Shown here: positions 1-7,381 of the stretch, piece by piece
Numbering within the stretch: position 1 is the first letter of the stretch
Layout of the letters: each line of letters opens with the position of its first letter
DNA from: a virus
IMG/VR virus record: IMGVR_UViG_3300020159_001695
Span: 1-54,884 of that record
Direction: 5' to 3' (one strand)
Length of the DNA: 54,884 bases
Notes under the pieces: model-generated
What the model was told of the DNA's origin: nothing
The model's input: only the letters and a program-made list of their open reading frames with translations
Databases searched by the model: none
Position numbers and translations under genes: made by a program

Positions 1-1125
1 GGAGAACAAATCACTTGTTCTGCTCGTCAATACCTTAGATTGATGGTAAAATTCTTTATGTCAAAAGATTTTCAACCTATCGTTATGGATACGGATGGTG
101 TGGATTTTGCTTTACCTGATAATGTAGATGACTTAGTTTATGTCGGAAAAGGTTTATCTGAGAAAACTAAAAAAGGTTTTGAGTATAAAGGTGTTGATGC
201 CGCTATTGCTGAGTTTAACGATAGATATATGAGAGGTGTAATGGGATTAAGTTTGGATGGTGAATACCAATCTTCAATCAACTTAGCAAGGAAGAACTAT
301 TGTGATTTAAAATGGACAGGTAAAATGAAATTGGTTGGTAATACAATTAAATCTAAAAAGATGCCTGGTTATATTGAAGAGTTTATCGATAAAGGTTTAA
401 TGATGTTATTAAAAGGTGAAGGTGGTGAGTTTGTTGAATATTACTACGAATACCTTTCTAAAATCTTTAATAATCAGATTCCGGCATTAAAGATTGCAGC
501 TAAGAATAAGGTTAAGATTAGTATGGAAGATTATATTTTGAGAGGTAGTAAATTTAATAAGAATGGTAAGGCTCTCCCAAAAATGGTTCATATGGAGTTA
601 GTTGTCGCTAATAATGTTAAAGTAAATCTTGGTGATGTAATCTATACAATCAATAATGGGGCGAAGAAATCACACGGAGATATAGGTAATTCAAGCTTAG
701 TGGATATATCCGCTTTACAGAATAATCAGGGGCATATTGAACCATACAATGTTGCAAGATACGTTAGCATTTTCAATAAAAGGATTGAGCCTTTAATGAT
801 TGTATTTCACCCTGATGTAAGGGATAGAATATTGAAAGACGATCCAACTAAAAGGGAATATTTCACAAATACCGAATTAGAATTAACCAATGGACATCCG
901 TTCGATCCAGAAGATCAAGATACCATTGAAGAATTATTCACGCCGGCGGAAGGTGAAGTTGAGTTTTGGAATAGAAGTTTTAATTATAACCCAAATATGT
1001 TTGGTTTTGATCAATCATATGGTAATGGTATTCCTAAATCGTGGGAGGATGAAACTGATAAAAATACATATGATGAAGATTTTGACGTATTAGAAAACTT
1101 TTGGATACCTGGATATGAGAATTAA
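1..1125 (+). CDS. 43: DNA polymerase, family B (gp43-like), C-terminal part; 5' end outside window
   Basis: Replicative DNA polymerase, template-directed DNA synthesis. The frame is open from base 1, so this is the last 374 residues of a longer protein; the ATG at 43 is internal. The first codons read GEQITCSARQYL, a typical family-B palm segment. Motif C follows as VMDTDGVDFALPD, with the two catalytic aspartates in DTDG, the form seen in archaeal PolB (YIDTDGLY) rather than DTDS. The KKxY-type thumb motif is present as ARKNYCDLKWTGKMKLVG. The last third (thumb and C-terminal tail) is acidic and ends GYEN. The stop overlaps the next start by 11 nt. The identification is firm; whether the upstream part is one piece cannot be seen. 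Confidence 0.93.
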   Translation, partial: GEQITCSARQYLRLMVKFFMSKDFQPIVMDTDGVDFALPDNVDDLVYVGKGLSEKTKKGFEYKGVDAAIAEFNDRYMRGVMGLSLDGEYQSSINLARKNYCDLKWTGKMKLVGNTIKSKKMPGYIEEFIDKGLMMLLKGEGGEFVEYYYEYLSKIFNNQIPALKIAAKNKVKISMEDYILRGSKFNKNGKALPKMVHMELVVANNVKVNLGDVIYTINNGAKKSHGDIGNSSLVDISALQNNQGHIEPYNVARYVSIFNKRIEPLMIVFHPDVRDRILKDDPTKREYFTNTELELTNGHPFDPEDQDTIEELFTPAEGEVEFWNRSFNYNPNMFGFDQSYGNGIPKSWEDETDKNTYDEDFDVLENFWIPGYEN

Positions 1126-1603
1126 AGATTATTTAGACATATTAGATAGATTACCACAAACACCACATCACCAAAATAAACTTGAATGTTCTTACTTAGA
1201 TGGTGGTAAATTAGTGAATAGTAATGCAACTACATATAATAAATTAGAATTCGTTCAAACATCGTATAAAGATCGTATGGGTAGGGTTAAATATCGATGG
1301 AAAGTGGGTGAGGAACCTAATATTGATTACAAAGTTGATGATATATATATTAAAACCACAAATGATTTAATATTTACAACTTTAATTGATTTAACCTATA
1401 AATATAACTTTAAAAATTGGACAACTATAACAAGTAATGTGAAATCTTGTTATATTGATTTTGGGTCCAAATCGTGGTCAATATTAGATTCCAAATGTGA
1501 TAAGTTTTATTATGTGGATGATGAAGAAATAATTGAAAAGATATTTATTACGAGTTTAAATGAATATCCGAATGGTATTCCGATTATTTGGGAAGATTTA
1601 TAA
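1115..1603 (+). CDS. Hypothetical protein downstream of DNA polymerase
   Basis: 162-residue protein of unknown function, starting inside the last codons of the polymerase gene (11-nt overlap), so it is probably translationally coupled to it. It is rich in Lys, Asp, Asn and Tyr and has no signal peptide or membrane segment. Its last residues, YPNGIPIIWEDL, resemble YGNGIPKSWEDE near the C-terminus of the polymerase, which may point to a short duplicated peptide or a shared partner. An intrinsic terminator follows immediately. I do not recognise a family. Confidence 0.75.
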   Translation: MRIKDYLDILDRLPQTPHHQNKLECSYLDGGKLVNSNATTYNKLEFVQTSYKDRMGRVKYRWKVGEEPNIDYKVDDIYIKTTNDLIFTTLIDLTYKYNFKNWTTITSNVKSCYIDFGSKSWSILDSKCDKFYYVDDEEIIEKIFITSLNEYPNGIPIIWEDL

Positions 1604-1608
1604 AATAA

Positions 1609-1630
1609 GGAAGATTTTCTTCCTTTTTTT
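1609..1630 (+). terminator. Intrinsic terminator after the polymerase operon
   Basis: Perfect 6-bp stem GGAAGA / TCTTCC with a 3-nt loop, followed by seven T. It lies 5 nt after the stop codon of the 162-aa gene. Confidence 0.85.
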
Positions 1631-1641
1631 GTGCTTCCATA

Positions 1642-1649
1642 TATTTATT
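1642..1649 (+). promoter_or_regulatory. Late-type octamer TATTTATT, 4 nt before start codon
   Basis: TATTTATT followed by taat and then ATG of the 269-aa gene. One of nine sites in the window with this octamer (TATTTATA or TATTTATT) ending 3-4 nt before a start codon. If it is a -10 element the transcript would begin at or near the AUG. Confidence 0.55.
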
Positions 1650-1653
1650 TAAT

Positions 1654-2463
1654 ATGAAAATGACTAAAAAACAATTAGAAGAGTTAGTAGATAAAGCCGG
1701 TGCTTTAATAGGTTCTAAATCTATGTCCCCTAAATATGGTGGTGGGCTTGTTGGTTCTTACGACACAACTGATGACCATGTTGAAAAAACGACTCAGGAT
1801 AGATCTTACGAAACACCATATAGAAGATATTTCGGTGAAGATGATTTAAGTAATCACCCATTATTTGAAATATCTAAAAAGGCTAAATCATATTCTCAAT
1901 TTATAGAAATGGCTAAAAAACATAAACCAAAAATGGATGAAAAAGAAGTTGAAGAGGCTGCTACATTATTTGGTTTTAGAAAAGACAAGAAAAGAATTGT
2001 TAAAGAAAAAGAAATGAATGAATCTATACTAAGATTTAGTGATGGTATAAGTGTAAATACGAGTGGTGAATTAAGACCTCTTGAATTACCTGATGGATGG
2101 TATGTTGTAGGTGAAGGGAAACTTATCCCTGTTAAAAATAAAGAAGAAGCGAAATCTTTAATTAAATCAATGACTGAAAAACCTATTAAAGAAAGTGCTA
2201 ATAGTTTATTAGAAAAGATTGTTAAAATTAAAACCAAAGATGATGTATTACCAAAAATGGTTAAAAGTAATAATCATATAGATAAAGCAATATCACATCT
2301 TAAAGGTTCAATGAGTGAAATTGAAAAGTATAAATCCAATCCAAAAGTATCTGGTATATACAATTCATTAGAAAAAACAATTAAATCATTGGAAAGTATT
2401 GTTGATAAGATTGAGGATAAAACTGATTTGATGGATTCAATAAACGAAACGTCTAAAAAATAA
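1654..2463 (+). CDS. Hypothetical protein, probable virion-associated, first gene of a coupled operon
   Basis: 269 residues, highly charged, Lys/Glu-rich. The N-terminus MKMTKKQLEELVDKAG is a short predicted helix resembling the starts of several other proteins in this window (for example MKIIITEEQLKKI). A glycine-rich stretch (KYGGGLVGSYDTTDDH) follows, then a small globular-looking section around residues 125-180 (LELPDGWYVVGEGKLIPVKN) and a helical C-terminal third likely to form coiled coil. It begins an operon in which each stop overlaps the next start as TAATG (2463, 3047, 3310). Function unknown; head or tail association is an inference from the N-terminal motif and the late-type promoter. 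Confidence 0.75.
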   Translation: MKMTKKQLEELVDKAGALIGSKSMSPKYGGGLVGSYDTTDDHVEKTTQDRSYETPYRRYFGEDDLSNHPLFEISKKAKSYSQFIEMAKKHKPKMDEKEVEEAATLFGFRKDKKRIVKEKEMNESILRFSDGISVNTSGELRPLELPDGWYVVGEGKLIPVKNKEEAKSLIKSMTEKPIKESANSLLEKIVKIKTKDDVLPKMVKSNNHIDKAISHLKGSMSEIEKYKSNPKVSGIYNSLEKTIKSLESIVDKIEDKTDLMDSINETSKK

Positions 2464-3047
2464 TGGCTAATAATAAATTAGAAGATAAAACATTTGTAAT
2501 ACCTGATCACGTTATTAAGACTGTGAAACCAGGAACTATGCGTTCTGATTTTGTTATTAGAAGAAAAGATGGTTTATCATACTACAATATAAAAAGACTT
2601 AAAAACTTTTATGATAATCATACTGAGAAAGATCCTGATACACATCAAGCGTTAGGTGAAGAACTAAAGAAGTGGGTTGATACCACATTAGGGACACACA
2701 GGGATTCAATGTATAAAGGTAAGAAAGTAAAATCAGATATTGGTATGTTAAACGTATTTAAATCGGCACATACAAAAGATAAGGGTAATGGTAGTAATAA
2801 AATTAGATTACCTAAACCACAAACAAACGCAAGACAAATATTTACAGGTAAGGGATTATATGAAAATGAAGAATATGATATTTTCAGAATGGGTGATGAC
2901 AAAATAGACTCGTTAAGGAATATGTTAGATGAAAGTTTAATTGAAAAGTATTCACTAATCATAGAATCACCTTTATATAATAATGTAGAAGATATTATAT
3001 CAGATATAATATATTACGAGAATAAATCAAAAAAATATAAAAAATAA
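2463..3047 (+). CDS. Hypothetical protein, coupled to upstream gene (TAATG)
   Basis: 194 residues, basic, with an ordered-looking N-terminal half (SDFVIRRKDGLSYYNIKRLKNFYDNH) and a C-terminal helical region ending in a lysine cluster (KSKKYKK). The start codon shares one base with the upstream stop, so expression is coupled to the 269-aa protein. No family recognised. Its place between two unknown late-type genes suggests a structural or assembly role, but nothing in the sequence proves it. Confidence 0.75.
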   Translation: MANNKLEDKTFVIPDHVIKTVKPGTMRSDFVIRRKDGLSYYNIKRLKNFYDNHTEKDPDTHQALGEELKKWVDTTLGTHRDSMYKGKKVKSDIGMLNVFKSAHTKDKGNGSNKIRLPKPQTNARQIFTGKGLYENEEYDIFRMGDDKIDSLRNMLDESLIEKYSLIIESPLYNNVEDIISDIIYYENKSKKYKK

Positions 3048-3310
3048 TGGAAAGAGCACAAGATCAATTGACAAAGATTGCGGAAGCACAAAGAAATGCT
3101 TTATTAGCTAAAAATGATTACAACACATCTAAAGAATATTCAGCGGTAAATAAAGATGCGTTATCTGATGGGGATGAAAAAGGTAAGGGTGAATTAAATG
3201 GAGCTATCGGTTCTGCAACTGATAGAGCTGAAAAAACTAAATTGGTTGTTAAAAACACATTTACACCAGATAGTCAATATCAAAAATTCGATGTTCCTGT
3301 AAGTTACTAA
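3047..3310 (+). CDS. Small hypothetical protein, coupled (TAATG)
   Basis: 87 residues. The N-terminal half is an Ala/Glu/Lys-rich helix (RAQDQLTKIAEAQRNALLAKND); the middle is Gly/Asp-rich and likely flexible; the C-terminus TPDSQYQKFDVPVSY looks like an extended arm. Both ends overlap neighbours by one base, so it is produced together with the 194-aa protein and the WYL protein. Unknown function; size and composition would fit a small virion or assembly protein. Confidence 0.65.
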   Translation: MERAQDQLTKIAEAQRNALLAKNDYNTSKEYSAVNKDALSDGDEKGKGELNGAIGSATDRAEKTKLVVKNTFTPDSQYQKFDVPVSY

Positions 3311-3678
3311 TGAAATTATTTGAAACATTTCAAGAAATACTATTAGAACGTGCTGATAGAAATAAACTAATGGCGGCTATTAGTAATAAAAACGTATGTA
3401 GAATCTACTATGAAGGGGATACTACTGTCGTTAAAGGATTAAGAGTCATTGAACCTGTATGTTTGGGGGAATCCAAAAGAAATAATTTGGTTGTTAGAGC
3501 TTGGCAAAGAGTGGGTGTATCCGATACACCTGATAATATACCAGGTTGGAGGATGTTTAGATTAGATAGGATTAAAACATTCGTTCCGTTAGAAGAAACA
3601 TTTAACGAACCAAAACCAAATTTCAACCCAAATGGAGACAAGGACATGATTAAAATCTACGAAATAGCTTCATTTTAA
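3310..3678 (+). CDS. WYL-domain protein
   Basis: 122 residues, nearly all one WYL-like domain (about 20-100): NVCRIYYEGDTTVVKGLRVIEPVCLG, then NNLVVRAWQRVG and GWRMFRLDRIKTF, matching the family pattern of an IxYxG strand, a xIEPxxLG strand, LxRAxQxxG and FRLDRI. WYL domains are Sm-like beta-barrels that sense ligands or nucleic acid, often inside transcription regulators. No DNA-binding domain is present, so this is a stand-alone WYL. The N-terminus MKLFETFQEILLERA resembles T4 capsid-targeting peptides (MKTYQEFIxE). It closes the TAATG-coupled operon. Family call good, role unknown. Confidence 0.75.
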   Translation: MKLFETFQEILLERADRNKLMAAISNKNVCRIYYEGDTTVVKGLRVIEPVCLGESKRNNLVVRAWQRVGVSDTPDNIPGWRMFRLDRIKTFVPLEETFNEPKPNFNPNGDKDMIKIYEIASF

Positions 3679-3703
3679 TAAAATATATAATATAATTAAA
3701 CAT

Positions 3704-4351
3704 ATGGGAATGTCACCGGAAGATTTGATGGAAAAACTTAAAGCATCAAAACAATTAATAAGAGAAACAGAGGGACTTAGATCTGTCAATGGGCAGTTAA
3801 TTAAAGAAAAACCTAAATCTAAGCCAAGAAAACAAGTGGTTGAAGAAGATTTCGATCCAACACCATTTAGAGTTGATAACGGTGGTGCTGATGATGAGTA
3901 TATGCCAGAAATACCTTATAAAACAGCAAATTATCAATCAAAACCGACATCTGCTGCAATAACATCAGGTAAATTAACCGAACAACAAAGATTAAAAAAT
4001 CTTGAGAAATTACCTGAATCAATTAGAAAGGCTATGGTTGAAACACCGATACCACAAGTTCAAGGGGTGTCGATATTTGACGATTCATTTATTAATGAAA
4101 TTGCGAATGATGGTGAAGATAATTTAATTGAAGAACAAGAAGTTATTACCACAAAAAATATTAAGCCAAAAACTCAAAAAATTGTTTCAGAGGGCTTTGA
4201 TTATTCAAAAATTATTTCTATAATTGAAGAAGTGGTGGATAGAAAAATTAAAGATTATTACGACACTAAGTTGGTTTCTGAAAATGTCCAAGTGAGGGTA
4301 GGTAATACAGTATTTAGTGGAAACTTAAAACCACTACCAAAGAAAAAATAA
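3704..4351 (+). CDS. Hypothetical protein with disordered middle and C-terminal helix
   Basis: 215 residues. An N-terminal helix (MSPEDLMEKLKASKQLIRETE) leads into a long low-complexity section rich in Lys, Pro and acidic residues, then a C-terminal helical segment (YSKIISIIEEVVDRKIKDYYDTKL) and a beta-like tail (VQVRVGNTVFSGNLKPLPKKK). Such an adaptor-like layout is common in phage assembly proteins, but I recognise no family. It sits 25 nt after the WYL gene on the same strand with no terminator between, so it may be co-transcribed. Confidence 0.7.
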   Translation: MGMSPEDLMEKLKASKQLIRETEGLRSVNGQLIKEKPKSKPRKQVVEEDFDPTPFRVDNGGADDEYMPEIPYKTANYQSKPTSAAITSGKLTEQQRLKNLEKLPESIRKAMVETPIPQVQGVSIFDDSFINEIANDGEDNLIEEQEVITTKNIKPKTQKIVSEGFDYSKIISIIEEVVDRKIKDYYDTKLVSENVQVRVGNTVFSGNLKPLPKKK

Positions 4352-4370
4352 TTTAAAAACAAAAAAACAT

Positions 4371-4571
4371 ATGAGAAAATTAGTATTAAGTGTAGCAGTA
4401 ATTTCGGCGATGGTATTCGCTTCATGCTCAAATCAATCAAACACGGCTGCAACAACAGCAGATTCAACAATTACAGAAGTTGTTGATTCATTTGAAATGT
4501 CTTTAGATTCTATGGAAATAGTTCCTATGGAAAATCCAAGTGATTCAATCACAACTGATTTAGTTCAATAA
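4371..4571 (+). CDS. Small secreted lipoprotein
   Basis: 66 residues. MRKL, a hydrophobic run of about 13 residues, then a lipobox-like FASC with Cys19 as the lipidation site: a clear type II signal peptide. The mature part (about 48 residues) is Ser/Thr/Asp/Glu-rich and probably extended. Phage lipoproteins of this size often act at the host envelope in superinfection exclusion or as outer-membrane spanin subunits. No partner spanin gene is seen next to it, and it lacks the proline richness of Rz1, so exclusion or immunity is slightly more likely. That is inference. Confidence 0.7.
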   Translation: MRKLVLSVAVISAMVFASCSNQSNTAATTADSTITEVVDSFEMSLDSMEIVPMENPSDSITTDLVQ

Positions 4572-4591
4572 AGTAAATTAAATATTATTTT

Positions 4592-4777
4592 ATGAAAATT
4601 GAATTTTGTAAAGAAAAATGCTGTCCCGTAATAGAATATTCAGAAACTTCTGATGTCATATTACTTGGTGACGCTAATGGACCTGAAGGTATAACAACTT
4701 GGTCTAAAGAACAATTTGCCGATTTTTTAAATGCGGCGAAAGAAGGTAAGTTTGATGAAATCATCAAGGTAAAATAA
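4592..4777 (+). CDS. Small DUF397-like protein
   Basis: 61 residues. The pattern IEFCKEKCCPVIEYS, then LLGDANGPEG, then WSKEQFADFLNAAKEGKFDE resembles the DUF397 layout known from actinomycete proteins (a VEVA strand, RDSKDPDGP, then FTxxEWxAFLxGxKxGEFD). Two to three cysteines near the N-terminus may bind metal or be incidental. It lies between the lipoprotein and the DUF5522-like gene with short gaps, so all three are likely co-transcribed. The family resemblance is by eye only; molecular role unknown. Confidence 0.6.
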   Translation: MKIEFCKEKCCPVIEYSETSDVILLGDANGPEGITTWSKEQFADFLNAAKEGKFDEIIKVK

Positions 4778-4792
4778 TTACCCTCTATCTAT

Positions 4793-4999
4793 ATGAAAAA
4801 AGATTTTATAGAAAAAATACATTACTATTTAGAAAATGGTAAAGTGGTTTTTACTGAACAATACCATATAGATAGGGGATTTTGCTGTTCTAATAGGTGC
4901 CGTCATTGCCCATATGAACCAAGACATATAAAAGAAAATAAAAAATTAAAAAATGCCACCAATAATACCAGCACCATTAACAGCACTATCAACACTTAG
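4793..4999 (+). CDS. DUF5522-like cysteine-rich small protein
   Basis: 68 residues. The core HYYLENGKVVFTEQYHIDRG followed by FCCSNRCRHCPYEP matches the DUF5522 pattern typical of small Bacteroidota proteins (VFTxxYHxxRGYCCxxxCRHCPY). Four cysteines in CCxxxCxxC probably coordinate a metal. This is one of the better host indicators in the window. The last 22 residues are low-complexity Asn/Thr and overlap the next gene by 47 nt. Function of the family is not known to me. Confidence 0.75.
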   Translation: MKKDFIEKIHYYLENGKVVFTEQYHIDRGFCCSNRCRHCPYEPRHIKENKKLKNATNNTSTINSTINT

Positions 5000-5288
5000 A
5001 CAAGGTATAAGTGAAACAAGATGTTTGCTAAGAGTATTAGAGGCTTACAATAAATTAGGTATCCCAACAGGTGATTTACCGAACGGTAATGTAAATCCGG
5101 TTCTTTTATTGGAGAAAGAAAGAATTAAAGCTGTTTTTGATGAATTGAGGGAAAATCTAAAAGTTGAAGTTACTAATGATTTACCTATAGCCATACCTGT
5201 AACAGTTGCAACACCAGCTGGTCCTGGTGCAGGTGTCGCCACTATTTTAGTGCCAGGTACTTTTAGTTTAACAGGGGTTATTTTATAA
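4953..5288 (+). CDS. Hypothetical protein, Pro/Ala-rich ends
   Basis: 111 residues beginning MPPIIPAPLTALSTLRQG, with a central helical stretch (TRCLLRVLEAYNKLGI and LLLEKERIKAVFDELRENLKV) and a glycine/alanine/valine-rich C-terminus (ATPAGPGAGVATILVPGTFSL). It overlaps the end of the DUF5522-like gene by 47 nt in another frame. It precedes a 47-aa coiled-coil peptide and the hub gene, so a minor tail or hub-associated role is plausible. No family recognised. Confidence 0.6.
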   Translation: MPPIIPAPLTALSTLRQGISETRCLLRVLEAYNKLGIPTGDLPNGNVNPVLLLEKERIKAVFDELRENLKVEVTNDLPIAIPVTVATPAGPGAGVATILVPGTFSLTGVIL

Positions 5289-5290
5289 TT

Positions 5291-5434
5291 ATGGAAAATA
5301 AATCAAATAAAGAATTATTGGTTAGATTACAATCAATAATAAATGACTTCAACATAGGTAAAGAAGTCCTATCACAACTACAAGAAGAATACGATCTAAT
5401 CATAGAAGAACTAAAAAAGAGGTTAGACAAATAA
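5291..5434 (+). CDS. 47-aa coiled-coil peptide
   Basis: ATG at 5291, TAA at 5432-5434. The product is almost entirely one amphipathic helix: LLVRLQSIINDF, then LSQLQEEYDLIIEELKKRL, with leucine/isoleucine spacing typical of a short coiled coil. It starts 2 nt after the stop of the 111-aa gene, consistent with coupling. It precedes the OB-fold hub gene. Function unknown. Confidence 0.5.
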   Translation: MENKSNKELLVRLQSIINDFNIGKEVLSQLQEEYDLIIEELKKRLDK

Positions 5435-5458
5435 TTTAGTTTAATTCTATTATACTTA

Positions 5459-5466
5459 TATTTATT
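5459..5466 (+). promoter_or_regulatory. Late-type octamer TATTTATT, 3 nt before start codon
   Basis: TATTTATT followed by ttt and ATG of the hub gene. Same geometry as the sites before 1654 and 6895. Confidence 0.55.
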
Positions 5467-5469
5467 TTT

Positions 5470-6873
5470 ATGAGTATAGAAAGTAGAAGTATAAGTACCG
5501 GTAAAAATAATCAAAACATAGTATTTGGTACTGTTATAGACAATAAAGACCCTGAAAATGCTGGTAGGATTAGGGTTCTTTTAGATAACAATAAATATAA
5601 GGTAGAAAATTTTGTAGCTTGGCAAAAAGGTAGTACAGTCAATAATACTGTAACTGATCCTTATATTTGTAATCCATTTCTACCTAAACTTATTAACGTA
5701 GTTCCAAAAGTAGGTGAATTAGTTAAAGTTATATTTTATAACCCAGATTATCCTGAATTGGATAAAGAATATGTTGGACCCGTTATTTCTCAGTTCAACA
5801 GCATTGAATATGAAAATGCGACACAAGGTAGAGTATTCACACAATCACAAAAAACAAATCTATTACCCAATTTAGGAAACTTTGAATATTCTAAAGGGTT
5901 ATTACCCGATATCAATAATATTACAATTTTAGGTAGAAAAAGTACTGATTTAACTGTTAAACCAAATGATGTTTTAATTCGTTCAGGTAAAGTTGATTTA
6001 AAGGATAATAAGAAATTTAATAAAAAGGGTTCGTTATTCCAAATATCATCTAACCCTGTTAAATTAGATAGAAAAACCACACCTGTCACAGTAAATAAAA
6101 GAATACCCGAACCAATCAATAATGTTGTTATATATAACTTAAATTCAGATAATTCAGGTTATGTAAATGTTTATAAACTAACAACCCCTAAAAATACGAG
6201 TAATATAAATATAAACACGAATTTAACTAATCTAATATCCACACCAGCAATTACCTATACGTTTTCAGCTAACACACAAACAATAGGTATTAGTTATATT
6301 AATCAATTCCTTAGTTTTTTAGATAACAATCAAATTAAAAACCAAGATACGGATAGTGGTATAATCACAATAAATCAACCGGTGGTTGGTGTTCCTTATT
6401 TATTAAAACCGGAAAGTTTATTACCTATATATAGCACAGTTAAAGTATTCAATGTAACCCAACAAGGATTTAGAACAATTAAACCGATTGAAAATCAATT
6501 AGTGGATACCTTACAAGAAAATATAAATACTTCAGTTGATTATCAAAATTATATGGTGGCTTTAAGTGATATGTTATATTTTTTATCAAATGAAACATCA
6601 ATACCTGAAAAAGGATTTATTAATTTTGATGGTATAAATAATGGTTTTACTGTTGATAAAGTAACCAGAGAAATAAATGATAAAACAGATCCAATGGTTA
6701 GGGGCGATCAATTAGTTAAGGCTTTAGTTATTATAATAAATGCCTTCTTAAATCACGTTCATAGTGGTTTTGGTTTTATGAGTGTAAATCAAACTGATGA
6801 AATACAAAAATTAACTAAGTTAAGATCCGAACTTAATGGTTTAATATTAAACCATAAAATAAGAATAAATTAA
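5470..6873 (+). CDS. Baseplate hub/spike protein with gp5-like OB-fold
   Basis: 467 residues. Residues about 17-110 form the OB domain typical of gp5/VgrG hub proteins: NIVFGTVIDNKDPENAGRIRV, then NPFLPKLINVVPKVGELVKV and YPELDKEYVGPVI. In T4 this domain sits at the central baseplate axis and trimerises above the membrane-piercing needle. No lysozyme domain and no glycine-rich beta-helix needle are seen. Residues 200-350 look like a beta-rich insertion, and the C-terminal 100 residues are helical and include an HVHSGFGFM segment. A late-type octamer lies 3 nt before the start. OB identification is good; exact subunit equivalence is inferred. Confidence 0.75.
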   Translation: MSIESRSISTGKNNQNIVFGTVIDNKDPENAGRIRVLLDNNKYKVENFVAWQKGSTVNNTVTDPYICNPFLPKLINVVPKVGELVKVIFYNPDYPELDKEYVGPVISQFNSIEYENATQGRVFTQSQKTNLLPNLGNFEYSKGLLPDINNITILGRKSTDLTVKPNDVLIRSGKVDLKDNKKFNKKGSLFQISSNPVKLDRKTTPVTVNKRIPEPINNVVIYNLNSDNSGYVNVYKLTTPKNTSNININTNLTNLISTPAITYTFSANTQTIGISYINQFLSFLDNNQIKNQDTDSGIITINQPVVGVPYLLKPESLLPIYSTVKVFNVTQQGFRTIKPIENQLVDTLQENINTSVDYQNYMVALSDMLYFLSNETSIPEKGFINFDGINNGFTVDKVTREINDKTDPMVRGDQLVKALVIIINAFLNHVHSGFGFMSVNQTDEIQKLTKLRSELNGLILNHKIRIN

Positions 6874-6881
6874 AAAAACAC

Positions 6882-6890
6882 CTATTTATA
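6882..6890 (+). promoter_or_regulatory. Late-type motif CTATTTATA, 4 nt before start codon
   Basis: CTATTTATA, then ttgt, then ATG of the ferritin-like gene. Exact consensus of the late-type element. Confidence 0.6.
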
Positions 6891-6894
6891 TTGT

Positions 6895-7263
6895 ATGGAA
6901 GATAAATTATTAAAAACTTTTATGACAATGAGTGAGCAATTTAGAGTTCTACATTGGCAAACTGAATCATACGCTCAACATAATGCTTACGGTAAAATAT
7001 ACGAATCAATATCTGATTTAGCTGATAAGTTTATGGAAGAATATATGGGTAAATATGGTAGATGTTATTTTGATGGTGGATATGGAACTATCAGAGTGTA
7101 TAATATTAATGATATGGACATTCAAAAGTTCGTTATGCATCATATAGATATATTCAATGAATTAGATGAAAAGTTAGATGATGACGATACTAATTTATTC
7201 AATATAAGAGATGAAATTGTTGGTGAGTTAAACCAATTAAAATATTTACTTACACTAAAATAA
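6895..7263 (+). CDS. Ferritin/Dps-like small protein (DUF5856-like)
   Basis: 122 residues, all helical. The N-terminal helix FRVLHWQTESYAQHNAYGKIYESISDLADKF has the HWxxxSxxxHxxxxxxYxxxxxxxDxxxE spacing seen in Dps-type and DUF5856 phage proteins, where His, Asp and Glu can form a ferroxidase-like site. A short beta-like loop (CYFDGGYGTIRVYN) interrupts before the last two helices (FVMHHIDIFNELDEKL and IRDEIVGELNQLKYLL). The likely role is a four-helix bundle with iron-binding potential; enzymatic activity is not proven. It follows the hub gene and has its own late-type promoter motif. Confidence 0.7.
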   Translation: MEDKLLKTFMTMSEQFRVLHWQTESYAQHNAYGKIYESISDLADKFMEEYMGKYGRCYFDGGYGTIRVYNINDMDIQKFVMHHIDIFNELDEKLDDDDTNLFNIRDEIVGELNQLKYLLTLK

Positions 7264-7381
7264 TACTATAATACGATTAAGATTTTTATTCTATTAGTCC
7301 GAGCTATTTTAGCTTTTGAGTGTTTAAGGACACAAATGGGTTGGTAGATGTAATATAAATTATAATTAAAAATTAAAAACA
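7264..7381 (+). other. Intergenic leader with possible hairpin
   Basis: The 118-nt gap contains a 5-bp stem AGCTA/TAGCT (7302-7314) and an outer pair GTCC (7297-7300) / GGAC (7328-7331). The last 40 bases before the ATG at 7382 are almost all A/T. It could be a structured 5' leader of the zinc-ribbon protein gene or a weak terminator. No tRNA fold could be built from it. Confidence 0.25.

Noticed and set aside
7264-7381. Possible tRNA or riboswitch in the spacer before the zinc-ribbon protein
   Set aside because: Only a 5-bp hairpin and a 4-bp outer pair are visible; no known class matches, so it is listed only as a low-confidence leader.
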